From positions 1 to 64,000 of the forward strand of contig JAJHRD010000002.1 in assembly GCA_020833005.1 (NCBI GenBank): a DNA stretch of 64,000 nt. Direction: 5' to 3'. Source of the DNA: Candidatus Methanomethylicota archaeon (GTDB lineage Archaea; Thermoproteota; Methanomethylicia; Culexarchaeales; Culexarchaeaceae). A program made the translations under genes and the position numbers. This document shows, one piece after another, positions 36,746-45,094 of this stretch. The notes below the pieces were generated by a model. It ran no database searches. It was not told the origin of the DNA and was given only the letters and a program-made list of their open reading frames with translations. Numbering within the stretch: the first letter of the stretch is position 1; every line of letters starts with the position of its first letter.

Positions 36746-37789
36746 TTGGAGACAATATGGATCGATGCATTAACACCAAAACAGGCACTACTATCAATAA
36801 AGATCATGGAAGCAGCATGGAGGATAGGATACAAATCAATAATAACCACAAGAGAATACGATTACACAACGAAAATCTACAAGCTATACAATTTGAACCC
36901 AATAATTGTGGGTAAGCATGGTGGAGAGAAGCTTGAAGGGAAGCTTATGGCAAGCCTAAATAGGAGCATAAAACTTGCAGAGACAATAATGGGTTTAGAG
37001 CATAAACCATCATACCATATCTCACTAACATCACCAGAAGCTGTAAGGGTAGCCTTTGGACTATCAATACCAATAATACTATTAAATGACACACCACACT
37101 CAAAATATGTGAACAAACTTACAATACCACTAGCAGATATACTGATAACCCCAAGAGCTATACCAAAGGAGGAATATAGAAACCTAATAGATGAAGAGAA
37201 GATCATACAATACGATGGAGTTGACGAATTAGCTTGGATAAGGGACTTCAAACCAGATGAGAGAGTTCTAAATGAAATTGGATTGAACGCCAATGATAAA
37301 ATAATCATTGCAAGGGAAGCAGAATATAAAGCATCATACTACGATCAGAATGGGAAGCCTGTGAAGATGCTCATAGAGAAGATAATTAGGGAATTCGGTG
37401 AAGAAGTGAAGGTGATTTACCTACCAAGATACGATGATGAATCAATACCCAATGGAGCCATAGTGCCAAGGGAAGCTGTGGATGCAAGGAGCATAATGAA
37501 ATACGCAACACTAACCATAACTGGCGGAGGAACCATGGCTAGAGAATCAGCATTGATAGGGACACCATCAATAAGCCTATTCCCAAAACAAATACATGTA
37601 AATAAATGGCTTGAGGAGAGAGGGTTGCCAATAAAGAGCATAAGGGATATAAATGAAGCATACGAATATGCATCGAAGGTCATTAGGGATCCAGACAAAT
37701 ATAAGGTTAAAACAGACGAGATAATTAGGGGGATGGAAGATCCAACCCAAGTGATCATGAAGATTTTGAGGGGGGATATGGATGGATAA
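36746..37789 (+). CDS. DUF354 glycosyltransferase-like protein
   Basis: 347 residues, the normal DUF354 length. The opening METIWIDALTPKQALL is the family hallmark, followed by the middle LNDTPHSKYVNKLTIPLADILITP and the C-terminal TGGGTMARESALIGTPSIS, which resembles the donor-binding half of GT-B enzymes related to UDP-GlcNAc 2-epimerase. The exact reaction is not established. A GGAG lies before this start. It overlaps the Gfo/Idh gene by eight bases and heads a three-gene operon ending with the GlmU-like enzyme. Confidence 0.82.
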   Translation: METIWIDALTPKQALLSIKIMEAAWRIGYKSIITTREYDYTTKIYKLYNLNPIIVGKHGGEKLEGKLMASLNRSIKLAETIMGLEHKPSYHISLTSPEAVRVAFGLSIPIILLNDTPHSKYVNKLTIPLADILITPRAIPKEEYRNLIDEEKIIQYDGVDELAWIRDFKPDERVLNEIGLNANDKIIIAREAEYKASYYDQNGKPVKMLIEKIIREFGEEVKVIYLPRYDDESIPNGAIVPREAVDARSIMKYATLTITGGGTMARESALIGTPSISLFPKQIHVNKWLEERGLPIKSIRDINEAYEYASKVIRDPDKYKVKTDEIIRGMEDPTQVIMKILRGDMDG

Positions 37790-38741
37790 AGTTGGCGTTG
37801 CAGTAATAGGATGTGGAGCATGGGGGAGAAACCACCTCAGAGTATTAAGCGAACTGAAAGGGGCTAAACTAGTGGCTGCATCAGACATAAATCAAGAAGT
37901 TCTAAGAATGGTAAAGGAGAAGTATGAAATACAAGTCTACACAGATTACCATGAAATGTTGAAGGATAAGGAGATAGAGGCCGTAACCATATGCACACCA
38001 TCATCAACCCATGCAAAAATAGCATTAGACGTTATAGAAGCAGGGAAAAACCTACTGGTGGAAAAACCCATGACCATAACAGTTGAGGAAGCAAAAACCA
38101 TAATTGAAAGAGCAAATGAACGCAAAGTTAAGTTGATGGTAGGCCACATAGAAAGATACAATCCAGCAGTACAGAGAGTTAAGAAGATGATAGATGAAGG
38201 GAGAATTGGAGAAATTGTGCTAATATCATCAAAGAGAGTTTCAAGATGGCCTGAAAGGGTGGGGGATGTGGGAGTTGTAAGAGACCTAGCAATACACGAC
38301 CTAGACCTAATGAGATACATAACTGGAGCCGAACCCACAGAGATATATGCAGTTACTGGAAGCCTAAAACACAAGTATGAAGACCATGCAAACATAATAC
38401 TGAAATTCAACTCAAACCCAACGGGGATAATAGAAGCCAACTGGATTACACCAAAGAAGATTAGAGAACTAACAGTAACTGGAAGTGAGGGGAGAATAGT
38501 AGCAGACTACATAACGCAAGAAATAAGGATAGAGAATAGCAATGGAGTATACATCCCAAACACACAATATGAAGAACCATTAAAGAGGGAACTGGAAAAC
38601 TTCATAAATGTGGTTTTGGGAATAGAGGAGCCAATAGCAACTGGGATGGATGGATTAATAGCAGTATACCTATGTGAATTAACGCTGAAATCATCGAAAA
38701 CAGGGCAACCAATAAAGGTTGAGGGGATATGGAATAAATGA
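37782..38741 (+). CDS. Gfo/Idh/MocA-family sugar oxidoreductase
   Basis: 319 residues. The Rossmann motif GVAVIGCGAWGRNHLRVL, then AVTICTPSSTHAKIALDVIEAG, and the catalytic lysine region LLVEKPMT are typical. GHIERYNPAVQRVKK and VVRDLAIHDLDLMRYI follow. WlbA-like members oxidise the 3-position of UDP-N-acetylhexosaminuronic acids. That would fit the nucleotide-sugar dehydrogenase at 24-25 kb, but the substrate is inferred from context. It overlaps both neighbours (eight and four bases). Confidence 0.85.
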   Translation: MDKVGVAVIGCGAWGRNHLRVLSELKGAKLVAASDINQEVLRMVKEKYEIQVYTDYHEMLKDKEIEAVTICTPSSTHAKIALDVIEAGKNLLVEKPMTITVEEAKTIIERANERKVKLMVGHIERYNPAVQRVKKMIDEGRIGEIVLISSKRVSRWPERVGDVGVVRDLAIHDLDLMRYITGAEPTEIYAVTGSLKHKYEDHANIILKFNSNPTGIIEANWITPKKIRELTVTGSEGRIVADYITQEIRIENSNGVYIPNTQYEEPLKRELENFINVVLGIEEPIATGMDGLIAVYLCELTLKSSKTGQPIKVEGIWNK

Positions 38742-39943
38742 AAGCAATAATCCTAGCAGCTGGGAAGGGGACTAGACTAAACCCACTAACAAAATATAGA
38801 CCAAAACACCTACTCCCAATAGCTGGAAAAACGTTACTTGAAAGGATAATAATTGAATTGAAGAAGGCTGGAGTGGAGGAGATTGGGTTAATAGTTGGAT
38901 ACATGAAAGATGAAATTCAAAGGATGATTGGTGATGGAAGCAAGTATAAAGTGAAGATCAATTACATAGTTCAAGAAGCACAGCTTGGAACTGCACATGC
39001 AATAAAGATGGCTGAAAAGTACGTTGACAATGAAAGATTCATAGTGGTATATGGAGACATAACAGTTAATGGCGAAATAATATTGAAGGCAATAAATAGG
39101 CATGAAGAAACAAATGCCGCAACAACAATAGTATCCACGGAAGTGGAAGATCCATGGAACTATGGAGTTCTAGATGTGGATCAAGATGGGATGCTGGTAA
39201 ACATAGTTGAAAAACCTGAGATGGGGATGGAGCCAAGTAGGCAGATAAATGCAGGCATATACGTCATGGAGGGAGGGAAAATATTCAATGCAATAAATAG
39301 GACAAGCATATCCAAGAGGGGGGAATACGAGATAACAGATACATTCAAAGAACTAATTAAAAATGGGGAAAGGATTGCAGTTTGCAAGATACCTGGAAAA
39401 TGGTGGAAAGATGTTGGGAGGCCATGGGACCTTCTGGAAGCAAATGAAGGGGAGATGAGTAAAATGGAGTATAATGGAAAAGTGCTTATTGGCTTGGGAA
39501 GCATAATTGGGGATGGCTGCATAATAAACCCACCAGTAATAATAGGTGCTGAAAGTAAAATTGGCTGTAAATCTATAATTGGACCGTACACGTATATAGG
39601 AGATCGTGTTGAAGTGGGATTTGGAAGTAAGATCCTTGGAAGCATAGTAATGGATGATACGGTAATAATGAATAATGTGGAAATAGGTTACAGTATAATA
39701 GCATCAAACTGTATAATTGAGGGGGATGTGAAATTCGAATATGAAGCTAAAGATGGGGGGAAAGTGAAAATGAGGGTTAAGGGGGTTGACGTGGATACTG
39801 GGAGGGATAGGATGGGTTCAGTGGTTGGAGACTATAGTTTCATAGGATGTGGAAGTATAATAGCTCCAGGAACGACAATACATCCGAATAGCATAATTCC
39901 ACGCAGGAGACTCATATACTTCGACGTTGATGGAATCCTCTAA
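38738..39943 (+). CDS. GlmU-like bifunctional sugar-1-P nucleotidyltransferase/acetyltransferase
   Basis: 401 residues. The N-terminal nucleotidyltransferase has AAGKGTRLNPLTKYRPKHLL (GxGTRL...K), VYGDITV and VEKPEMG. From about residue 245 a left-handed beta-helix of hexapeptide repeats begins (LIGLGSIIGDGCIINPPVII...). Architecture and length match the archaeal enzyme of Sulfolobus (ST0452 type), which acetylates GlcN-1-P and makes UDP-GlcNAc. With GlmS at 10 kb and GlmM at 58 kb this completes UDP-GlcNAc synthesis. A plain glucose-1-phosphate thymidylyltransferase is the alternative. Confidence 0.82.
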   Translation: MKAIILAAGKGTRLNPLTKYRPKHLLPIAGKTLLERIIIELKKAGVEEIGLIVGYMKDEIQRMIGDGSKYKVKINYIVQEAQLGTAHAIKMAEKYVDNERFIVVYGDITVNGEIILKAINRHEETNAATTIVSTEVEDPWNYGVLDVDQDGMLVNIVEKPEMGMEPSRQINAGIYVMEGGKIFNAINRTSISKRGEYEITDTFKELIKNGERIAVCKIPGKWWKDVGRPWDLLEANEGEMSKMEYNGKVLIGLGSIIGDGCIINPPVIIGAESKIGCKSIIGPYTYIGDRVEVGFGSKILGSIVMDDTVIMNNVEIGYSIIASNCIIEGDVKFEYEAKDGGKVKMRVKGVDVDTGRDRMGSVVGDYSFIGCGSIIAPGTTIHPNSIIPRRRLIYFDVDGIL

Positions 39944-40860
39944 CCCGCAGCTCCAGAAGTCTTAGACTTCTCGATCATCAATGCAATTTCATTCCATAAG
40001 CTTTCAACATAACGCTCCAACTCAGCCAATTGCTCCTTGCTAACCCTTGAAAATCTACCTTGAATCTTAATGTACTCCTCAATTGGCTTCCTATTCCTCT
40101 TATCTAGGAGTGGTTTGCATATATCACTCAATTTGAAGATTCCATGATCGATCTCATATAATGGCCACAGCCCAGTTTGAACAGCTAATCTACCAACCTC
40201 CACAGTCTTATCACTTGGGAATCTCCACCCAGTTGGGCATGGACAGTGTAAATGAATATATCTCATACCCCTAATGGATGCAGCCCTCCTAACCTTAGCC
40301 ACAAAATCCAGTGGATAGGCAACTGAAGCTGTTGCAACGTATGGTATTCCATGGGCAGCCATTATCATAGGCAAATTCTTCTTATGCTCACCCTTACCAG
40401 TAATTGTCGTGGTAGTCCAAGCAGCATATGGAGTTGCACTACTCCTCTGAATACCAGTGTTCATGTAAGCTTCATTATCATAGCATACATAGATTATGTC
40501 ATCATTCCTCTCAGCAGCACCGCTAAGGGAAGCCATACCAATATCTGCAGTTCCACCATCACCAGCCCATACAACCACATGAACATCCCTTTTACCAAGG
40601 ACCTCAAAGCCTGCTTTAACACCAGCAGCAGCTGAGGGGGATGCTGCAAAAGCAATATTCAAGACTGGAACACCATATGAGGATTTAGGATATGGACCTT
40701 CAATTATCGTGGAGCAACATGCAGGTATTACAAGGACATATTTGCCCTCCAAGGCCTTACCAAGCATTCTCAAACCCATGGTGGCTGGACATCCTGGACA
40801 TGCAGCGTTGCCAGGTAGAAGATACTCATTTAATGTTAAACTCCTTATGGGGATACTCAT
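39940..40860 (-). CDS. porB: Pyruvate:ferredoxin oxidoreductase beta subunit
   Basis: 306 residues from ATG 40860 (MSIPIRSLTLNEYLLPGN). The TPP-binding domain shows GNAACPGCPA with cysteines for a 4Fe-4S cluster, VWAGDGGTADIG (G-D-G motif for TPP/Mg) and YDNEAYMNTGIQRSS. The late HCPCPTGWRF is typical of PorB. The complex turns pyruvate and CoA into acetyl-CoA, CO2 and reduced ferredoxin. The frame extends to 40890 but overlaps porA; the ATG directly after the porA stop is the better start. Confidence 0.94.
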   Translation of the reverse strand: MSIPIRSLTLNEYLLPGNAACPGCPATMGLRMLGKALEGKYVLVIPACCSTIIEGPYPKSSYGVPVLNIAFAASPSAAAGVKAGFEVLGKRDVHVVVWAGDGGTADIGMASLSGAAERNDDIIYVCYDNEAYMNTGIQRSSATPYAAWTTTTITGKGEHKKNLPMIMAAHGIPYVATASVAYPLDFVAKVRRAASIRGMRYIHLHCPCPTGWRFPSDKTVEVGRLAVQTGLWPLYEIDHGIFKLSDICKPLLDKRNRKPIEEYIKIQGRFSRVSKEQLAELERYVESLWNEIALMIEKSKTSGAAG

Positions 40861-40862
40861 AC

Positions 40863-42050
40863 TCAAACCACCTCCCTCAAACCCACCCATAAAGGTGGTT
40901 TTGGCTCCACCCCCCTATCAGCCATATCAATTAGGGTTTTGAAGATATTTACATAGTTATCCACAGTTACATCTCTACCACCCAAACCCCCCACAAACCC
41001 TTGAACTGGAACTTTAATTCCAGATAGCGCTGATGAAACTTCACAGTGCAAGATTCCACCATAACCGAAACTATAATTCCTATCGAAAACGCCAATGTAA
41101 CGCTTACCATCACAAATCCTCCTTAAATCTTCAAATGGGAATGGCCTAATAGCTCTAAGCTTCAATAATCCAACTCTATACCCCTCATCCCTCAATAAAT
41201 CCACAGCTTCCTTAGCATCACCACTAGATGACCCAACATTAACCAATACAACATCAGCATCACTACACCTATAATCTTCAACAAGACTATCATAGTATCT
41301 ACCAGTAATTTCACCATACCTCCTACCAGCTTCAACAATAACCCTCCTAGCAGAATTCATGGACTTCTCAATCTCATACCTAAACTCCATGAAGTATTCT
41401 GGGTAAGTTAAGTTTCCATGCGTCAATGGGTTTTCTATATCAAGTATGAATGGTTTACGCCTAGATCCAGGTGGAGGCAGGTATCCATCAACATCACTCT
41501 GTTCAGGTATGGAAACCGGTGTGGATGTATGTGATAGGATGAATGCATCAAGTGCAACCATAACTGGTTGCAGAACCCTCTCATCTTCACAAATCCTGTA
41601 AGATTGAATTATCAAATCGAGAACCTCCTGATTATCCTCAGCGAAGAATATTATCCAACCACTATCCCTATGGGCTAAAACATCATTATGCTCAGACCAT
41701 ATACTCCAAGGTGGAGCAAGAGCCCTACATACAACAGCCATAACCAATGGAAACTTACCAAGCCCTGCCCACCAAACAAGTTCAGACATGTACATGAGTC
41801 CATGGGAGGATGTGGCGGTGAAAGCTCTAGCCCCAGTTGCCGCTGCACCAATACAAGCAGCCATAGCACTATGCTCACTCTCAACCCTAACATACCTCGC
41901 ATCCAACTCTCCACTCTCAACAAATTCATCAAGCTTCTCAACAATGGAAGTCTGCGGAGTTATGGGATATGCCGATATAACTTGAACTCTAGAGAGCTTA
42001 GCCCCATATGCCACCGCATAATTCCCAGTTAAAATCTCAGTTCTCGCCAT
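40863..42050 (-). CDS. porA: Pyruvate:ferredoxin oxidoreductase alpha subunit
   Basis: About 395 residues starting MARTEILTGNYAVAYGAK. The pyrimidine-binding domain includes VQVISAYPITPQTSIVEKL, VESEHSAMAACIGAAATGAR and TSSHGLMYMSELVWWA. The C-terminal domain has VLVNVGSSSGDAKEAVD. A GGAGG lies seven bases upstream of the ATG at 42050, which decides the start (GTG and ATG codons at 42056 and 42053 are alternatives). It overlaps or abuts porD and porB in the order porG-porD-porA-porB. Confidence 0.95.
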   Translation of the reverse strand: MARTEILTGNYAVAYGAKLSRVQVISAYPITPQTSIVEKLDEFVESGELDARYVRVESEHSAMAACIGAAATGARAFTATSSHGLMYMSELVWWAGLGKFPLVMAVVCRALAPPWSIWSEHNDVLAHRDSGWIIFFAEDNQEVLDLIIQSYRICEDERVLQPVMVALDAFILSHTSTPVSIPEQSDVDGYLPPPGSRRKPFILDIENPLTHGNLTYPEYFMEFRYEIEKSMNSARRVIVEAGRRYGEITGRYYDSLVEDYRCSDADVVLVNVGSSSGDAKEAVDLLRDEGYRVGLLKLRAIRPFPFEDLRRICDGKRYIGVFDRNYSFGYGGILHCEVSSALSGIKVPVQGFVGGLGGRDVTVDNYVNIFKTLIDMADRGVEPKPPLWVGLREVV

Positions 42051-42052
42051 CA

Positions 42053-42322
42053 TCACCCCTCCCTAACCATGATTATAGCTTTAAATGGACATTCATTAGC
42101 GCAAATACCACAACCCTTACAATACCTATAATCAACCTCAACGCTCATAAGATCATCACCAACACGTTTAATGGCCGCTTCAGGGCAATAAAGCCAACAC
42201 AACAAACACTTCTTACACTTACCCACATCAATTACAGGCTTAAATGTTCTCCAAATACCAGTAAGCCCTGAAGCTCCCTCAGAGGGTTTGGATATTGGAA
42301 GAATATGCGACAATTCAAACAC
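42053..42322 (-). CDS. porD: Pyruvate:ferredoxin oxidoreductase delta (ferredoxin) subunit
   Basis: 89 residues with two 4Fe-4S motifs, CKKCLLCWLYCP and CKGCGICANECP. It carries electrons from the catalytic core to ferredoxin. The GTG at 42322 (reading VFELSHILP) overlaps the porG stop (GTGTTTGA), a coupled start; the frame itself is open to 42361 but that part repeats porG coding in another frame. Confidence 0.93.
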   Translation of the reverse strand: MFELSHILPISKPSEGASGLTGIWRTFKPVIDVGKCKKCLLCWLYCPEAAIKRVGDDLMSVEVDYRYCKGCGICANECPFKAIIMVREG

Positions 42323-42872
42323 CCCCAATAGAATTGTAAGCCAACTTGGCTGCCTCAGCATTCAACTCCCCAACCTTACCAGACCATATGGATGAAATAG
42401 TCTCCAAAACAGCTTCCAAGGGGAGGATTCCAATAACCCTAGCCAAAGCGCCAACAATAGCTGTATTCACAGCTGGGAAACCTGCAAAATACAATCCAAG
42501 CTTAACAGCTATACCAGTGGCATCAACACAGTAAACCCTAAACCCCTCAAACCCATGTTCAAATTTACCCTCAGGGGAATTCAGTAGTATGATGCCATTG
42601 GGCTTCAACCCCCTCAAAACATCCACAACCTCCATTATTTTAGGATCAAAAACAGCAACAACATCGGGACGATAAACCTGACTATGCCTCCTAATAGGTG
42701 TATTGGATATCCTAGCATAAGCCTCAACAGGAGCCCCACGCCTCTCAGCACCAAACATCGGTATACTTTGACCCCACAAACCCACCTTAAAAGCTGAAGC
42801 AACCAAGAGCTGTGAAGCAGTAACGACACCCTGACCTCCACGACCATGAAATCTGAACTCCAAGAAGACCAA
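42315..42872 (-). CDS. porG: Pyruvate:ferredoxin oxidoreductase gamma subunit
   Basis: 185 residues. FRFHGRGGQGVVTASQLL is the family signature, followed by MFGAERRGAPVEAYARI and PDVVAVFDPKIMEVVDVLRG. It is the first gene of porGDAB. Upstream lies a pair of GATATCTA repeats one helical turn apart (42890-42907). With no biosynthetic partner nearby, this is a central carbon enzyme. Other 2-oxoacid oxidoreductases (2-ketoisovalerate) share the fold; the subunit order and PorB sequence favour pyruvate. Confidence 0.92.
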   Translation of the reverse strand: MVFLEFRFHGRGGQGVVTASQLLVASAFKVGLWGQSIPMFGAERRGAPVEAYARISNTPIRRHSQVYRPDVVAVFDPKIMEVVDVLRGLKPNGIILLNSPEGKFEHGFEGFRVYCVDATGIAVKLGLYFAGFPAVNTAIVGALARVIGILPLEAVLETISSIWSGKVGELNAEAAKLAYNSIGGV

Positions 42873-42889
42873 AATCTACACCATGAAAA

Positions 42890-42907
42890 GATATCTAATG
42901 ATATCTA
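42890..42907. repeat. GATATCTA direct repeat upstream of porG
   Basis: GATATCTA occurs at 42890 and again at 42900, ten bases apart, i.e. on the same face of the helix. Each copy contains the palindrome GATATC. They lie 18-35 bases upstream of the porG start on the minus strand, so they could be a regulator binding site or lie within the core promoter. Confidence 0.35.
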
Positions 42908-42982
42908 AAAATCTTTCGAAGCCAGAGTTTAAATGTTGAAGCAAAGAATTTATTCAACAGAAATTATAATTCTAACTTAGAA

Positions 42983-43060
42983 GCGGCGGTCGTCTAGCCT
43001 GGACTAGGACACTGGCCTTCCGAGTCAGCAACCCGGGTTCAAATCCCGGCCGCCGCACCA
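42983..43060 (+). tRNA. tRNA-Gly (anticodon TCC)
   Basis: Acceptor GCGGCGG (42983-42989) pairs with CCGCCGC (43050-43056), with discriminator A and encoded CCA. Anticodon arm CTGGC-CTTCCGA-GTCAG gives anticodon TCC, reading GGA/GGG glycine codons. T arm CCGGG-TTCAAAT-CCCGG. No intron. Confidence 0.96.
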
Positions 43061-43155
43061 TACCTCCACTTCAACCATTATAAGCATGATCGGGAAAAAA
43101 GCAGCTTGAAAGGAATCACTAAACATATATGTGGTATACATAGAAATCTAATTAC

Positions 43156-44346
43156 ATGAGATACTTAAATGTTAAAGAAGATTTTCCAGCCCTAAAGAGG
43201 TATAAGGCATACCTAAACACAGCAGCTCAAGGGTTAATTCCAAAACAAACATCAGAAGCTTTAAGGAGATTCCTAGAAAAGATGGAGGTGGATGAATGGG
43301 GGGATTTAGGGGAAGAAGTTGAAAAGCCAGCTAAGAGGGAAATTGCAAAACTAATAGGATGCGATGATGAGGAAGTATCATTCAGCGTACAAACCACAGA
43401 TGGATTTAGAAGAATACTACTATCAATAAAACCAAGGGAGGGGGGTAACATAGTGGGCATAGACTTAGAGTTCCCATCAATATCAATGGCAATAAAAACA
43501 TTAAGCCAAAGAAATCACAGCGAATTAAGAATTGTAAAGCATAGGGATGGAAGATATTATGTAACCGACTTCGAGAAATTGATAGATGATAAGACATATG
43601 CAGTTATATTTAGCAGTGTAGTATGGGTTGATGGATTCATGCTACCAATAAGGGAGATAAGCGAGATAGCCCATGAAAGGGGGGCGCTGGTAGTTGTGGA
43701 TGGAATACAACATGTGGGTGCAGTAAACATGAATGTGAAGAAGCTTGGAATAGATGCCATGGCTGTTGGTGGAGAGAAATGGTTACTAAACAATGTTATA
43801 GGATCAGGATTCATATACGTGGATAAAGAGGTTGTGGAGGAACTTGAACCCCCAGCTCAAACACTAATGAACTTCCAAGAGCCACCTGAAGGATGGAGCA
43901 AATGGTGGACCAAAATAGATAAAGACCCATGGAAACCTTTGGAGAAATCTAAAACAGCATCAAAACTTGATTGGGGTGGTGGAAAACCATACATTTTAAT
44001 AGAGGCATTGAGATCCTCAGTGGAATACTTAAACAAGATTGGAATTGAGAGAATAGAGAAGCATAACAGAGCATTGAAGAGAAAGATAATTGAGGAAGCT
44101 GAGAAGATGGGGTATAAAGTTCTAGGTTACGTTGAAGATGAAGATAAATGGTCATCCATAACGACAATATCCACAGGGAAGGGATATGTAAGGGAGATGG
44201 AGGCAGTTAGAATTATGAGGGAAGAGGGAATGCAAGTATCATATAGAGGTTCATCGGGGATAGGTGGAATAAGAATTTCACCACACATATACAACGATGA
44301 AGCGGACATAGAAGTGTTGTTTTCTAAGCTCAAGGAAAAAATTTAA
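43156..44346 (+). CDS. Class V aminotransferase (cysteine desulfurase-like)
   Basis: 396 residues, fold-type I PLP enzyme. LNTAAQGLIPKQTSEALRRF opens the protein. VVVDGIQHVGAVNMNVKKLG carries the PLP-binding Asp/Gln/His, and GGEKWLLNNVIGSGF carries the PLP lysine. SYRGSSGIGGIRISPHIYN is the C-terminal Arg motif. Typical class V members include cysteine desulfurases and kynureninase-like or isopenicillin-epimerase-like enzymes. No Cys loop typical of IscS is seen, so a desulfurase role is not assured. Confidence 0.82.
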   Translation: MRYLNVKEDFPALKRYKAYLNTAAQGLIPKQTSEALRRFLEKMEVDEWGDLGEEVEKPAKREIAKLIGCDDEEVSFSVQTTDGFRRILLSIKPREGGNIVGIDLEFPSISMAIKTLSQRNHSELRIVKHRDGRYYVTDFEKLIDDKTYAVIFSSVVWVDGFMLPIREISEIAHERGALVVVDGIQHVGAVNMNVKKLGIDAMAVGGEKWLLNNVIGSGFIYVDKEVVEELEPPAQTLMNFQEPPEGWSKWWTKIDKDPWKPLEKSKTASKLDWGGGKPYILIEALRSSVEYLNKIGIERIEKHNRALKRKIIEEAEKMGYKVLGYVEDEDKWSSITTISTGKGYVREMEAVRIMREEGMQVSYRGSSGIGGIRISPHIYNDEADIEVLFSKLKEKI

Positions 44347-44377
44347 GGATAAACCATCCTCAAATATTTTGAAGAAT

Positions 44378-44480
44378 GCCTCGGTCGTATAGCCCGGTCA
44401 AGTATTCAGGCCTCTCGAGCAACAATTGAATAGCGTGGGGAAAGCCTGAGACCCGGGTTCAAATCCCGGCCGAGGCACCA
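44378..44480 (+). tRNA. tRNA-Glu (anticodon CTC) with 25-nt intron
   Basis: Acceptor GCCTCGG pairs with CCGAGGC (44470-44476), discriminator A, encoded CCA. The 5' anticodon stem CAGGC and loop CTCTCG give anticodon CTC (44414-44416). The matching GCCTG appears only at 44444-44448, so about 25 bases (44418-44442, or shifted by one base) between positions 37 and 38 must be removed. This is the canonical archaeal intron site. The mature sequence closely matches the tRNA-Glu at 57200. Confidence 0.92.
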
Positions 44481-44490
44481 AACAATTTAT

Positions 44491-45009
44491 TCAACGCCTA
44501 AGAGATGAAAAGCCGCCCTGCCTATGTGGAAGCTTATCCATCCCCCTAATCTTTGAAACCTCAGATAATAAGGCATCAGTCTCAACCCTAATTTTACGGG
44601 CGAAATCAAGTGCAAAATTACGATCAAAATTACCTGAAGATACCATGCCATCAAAGGATTTCAAGTCATCCACATACCCCCTAAACAATTCCGCAAATTT
44701 TGGAACCCTCATATTCAATTCAGAAAGCAAAGTAACGCTCAACCCATCATACAAAAGCTCAACAAGAGATTTTGAAACAACACCCCCACCCTCAAAATCC
44801 ATCAAACAACCCTTAACCCTCTCAAGATTTGAAGATAATCTTGGAATTAAATCCCCCTTAACCTTCTCAGTAACTTCAATACGAACCTTATCCTCATGAA
44901 CCATATACATGTAAACGTACAGTAATATCATAACTATGGCGATTAAACCAGCATAATCCAAATAACTATTCTCACCAAGCCATAAGTAAGGGTAATTGAA
45001 CATGAACAT
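44491..45009 (-). CDS. Single-pass membrane protein with helical domain, unknown
   Basis: 172 residues. One membrane helix (about 17-36, YAGLIAIVMILLYVYMYMV) is followed by a mostly helical cytoplasmic domain with heptad-like spacing of Leu and Val. No family is recognised. The gene is divergent from the saccharopine-dehydrogenase-like gene across about 85 bases and ends 11 bases from the tRNA-Glu gene. Confidence 0.58.
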   Translation of the reverse strand: MFMFNYPYLWLGENSYLDYAGLIAIVMILLYVYMYMVHEDKVRIEVTEKVKGDLIPRLSSNLERVKGCLMDFEGGGVVSKSLVELLYDGLSVTLLSELNMRVPKFAELFRGYVDDLKSFDGMVSSGNFDRNFALDFARKIRVETDALLSEVSKIRGMDKLPHRQGGFSSLRR

Positions 45010-45094
45010 AAACCCACAACAAATCTACCCACAACCTCAAATATAAACCTATATATACCATGCAACCAAATATAGATAGTTAACGTGAAGTTGT

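Noticed and set aside
36730-36915. Alternative frame beginning MKVDIIGDNMD before the DUF354 gene
   Set aside because: The frame is out of register and stops inside the well-supported DUF354 coding sequence.
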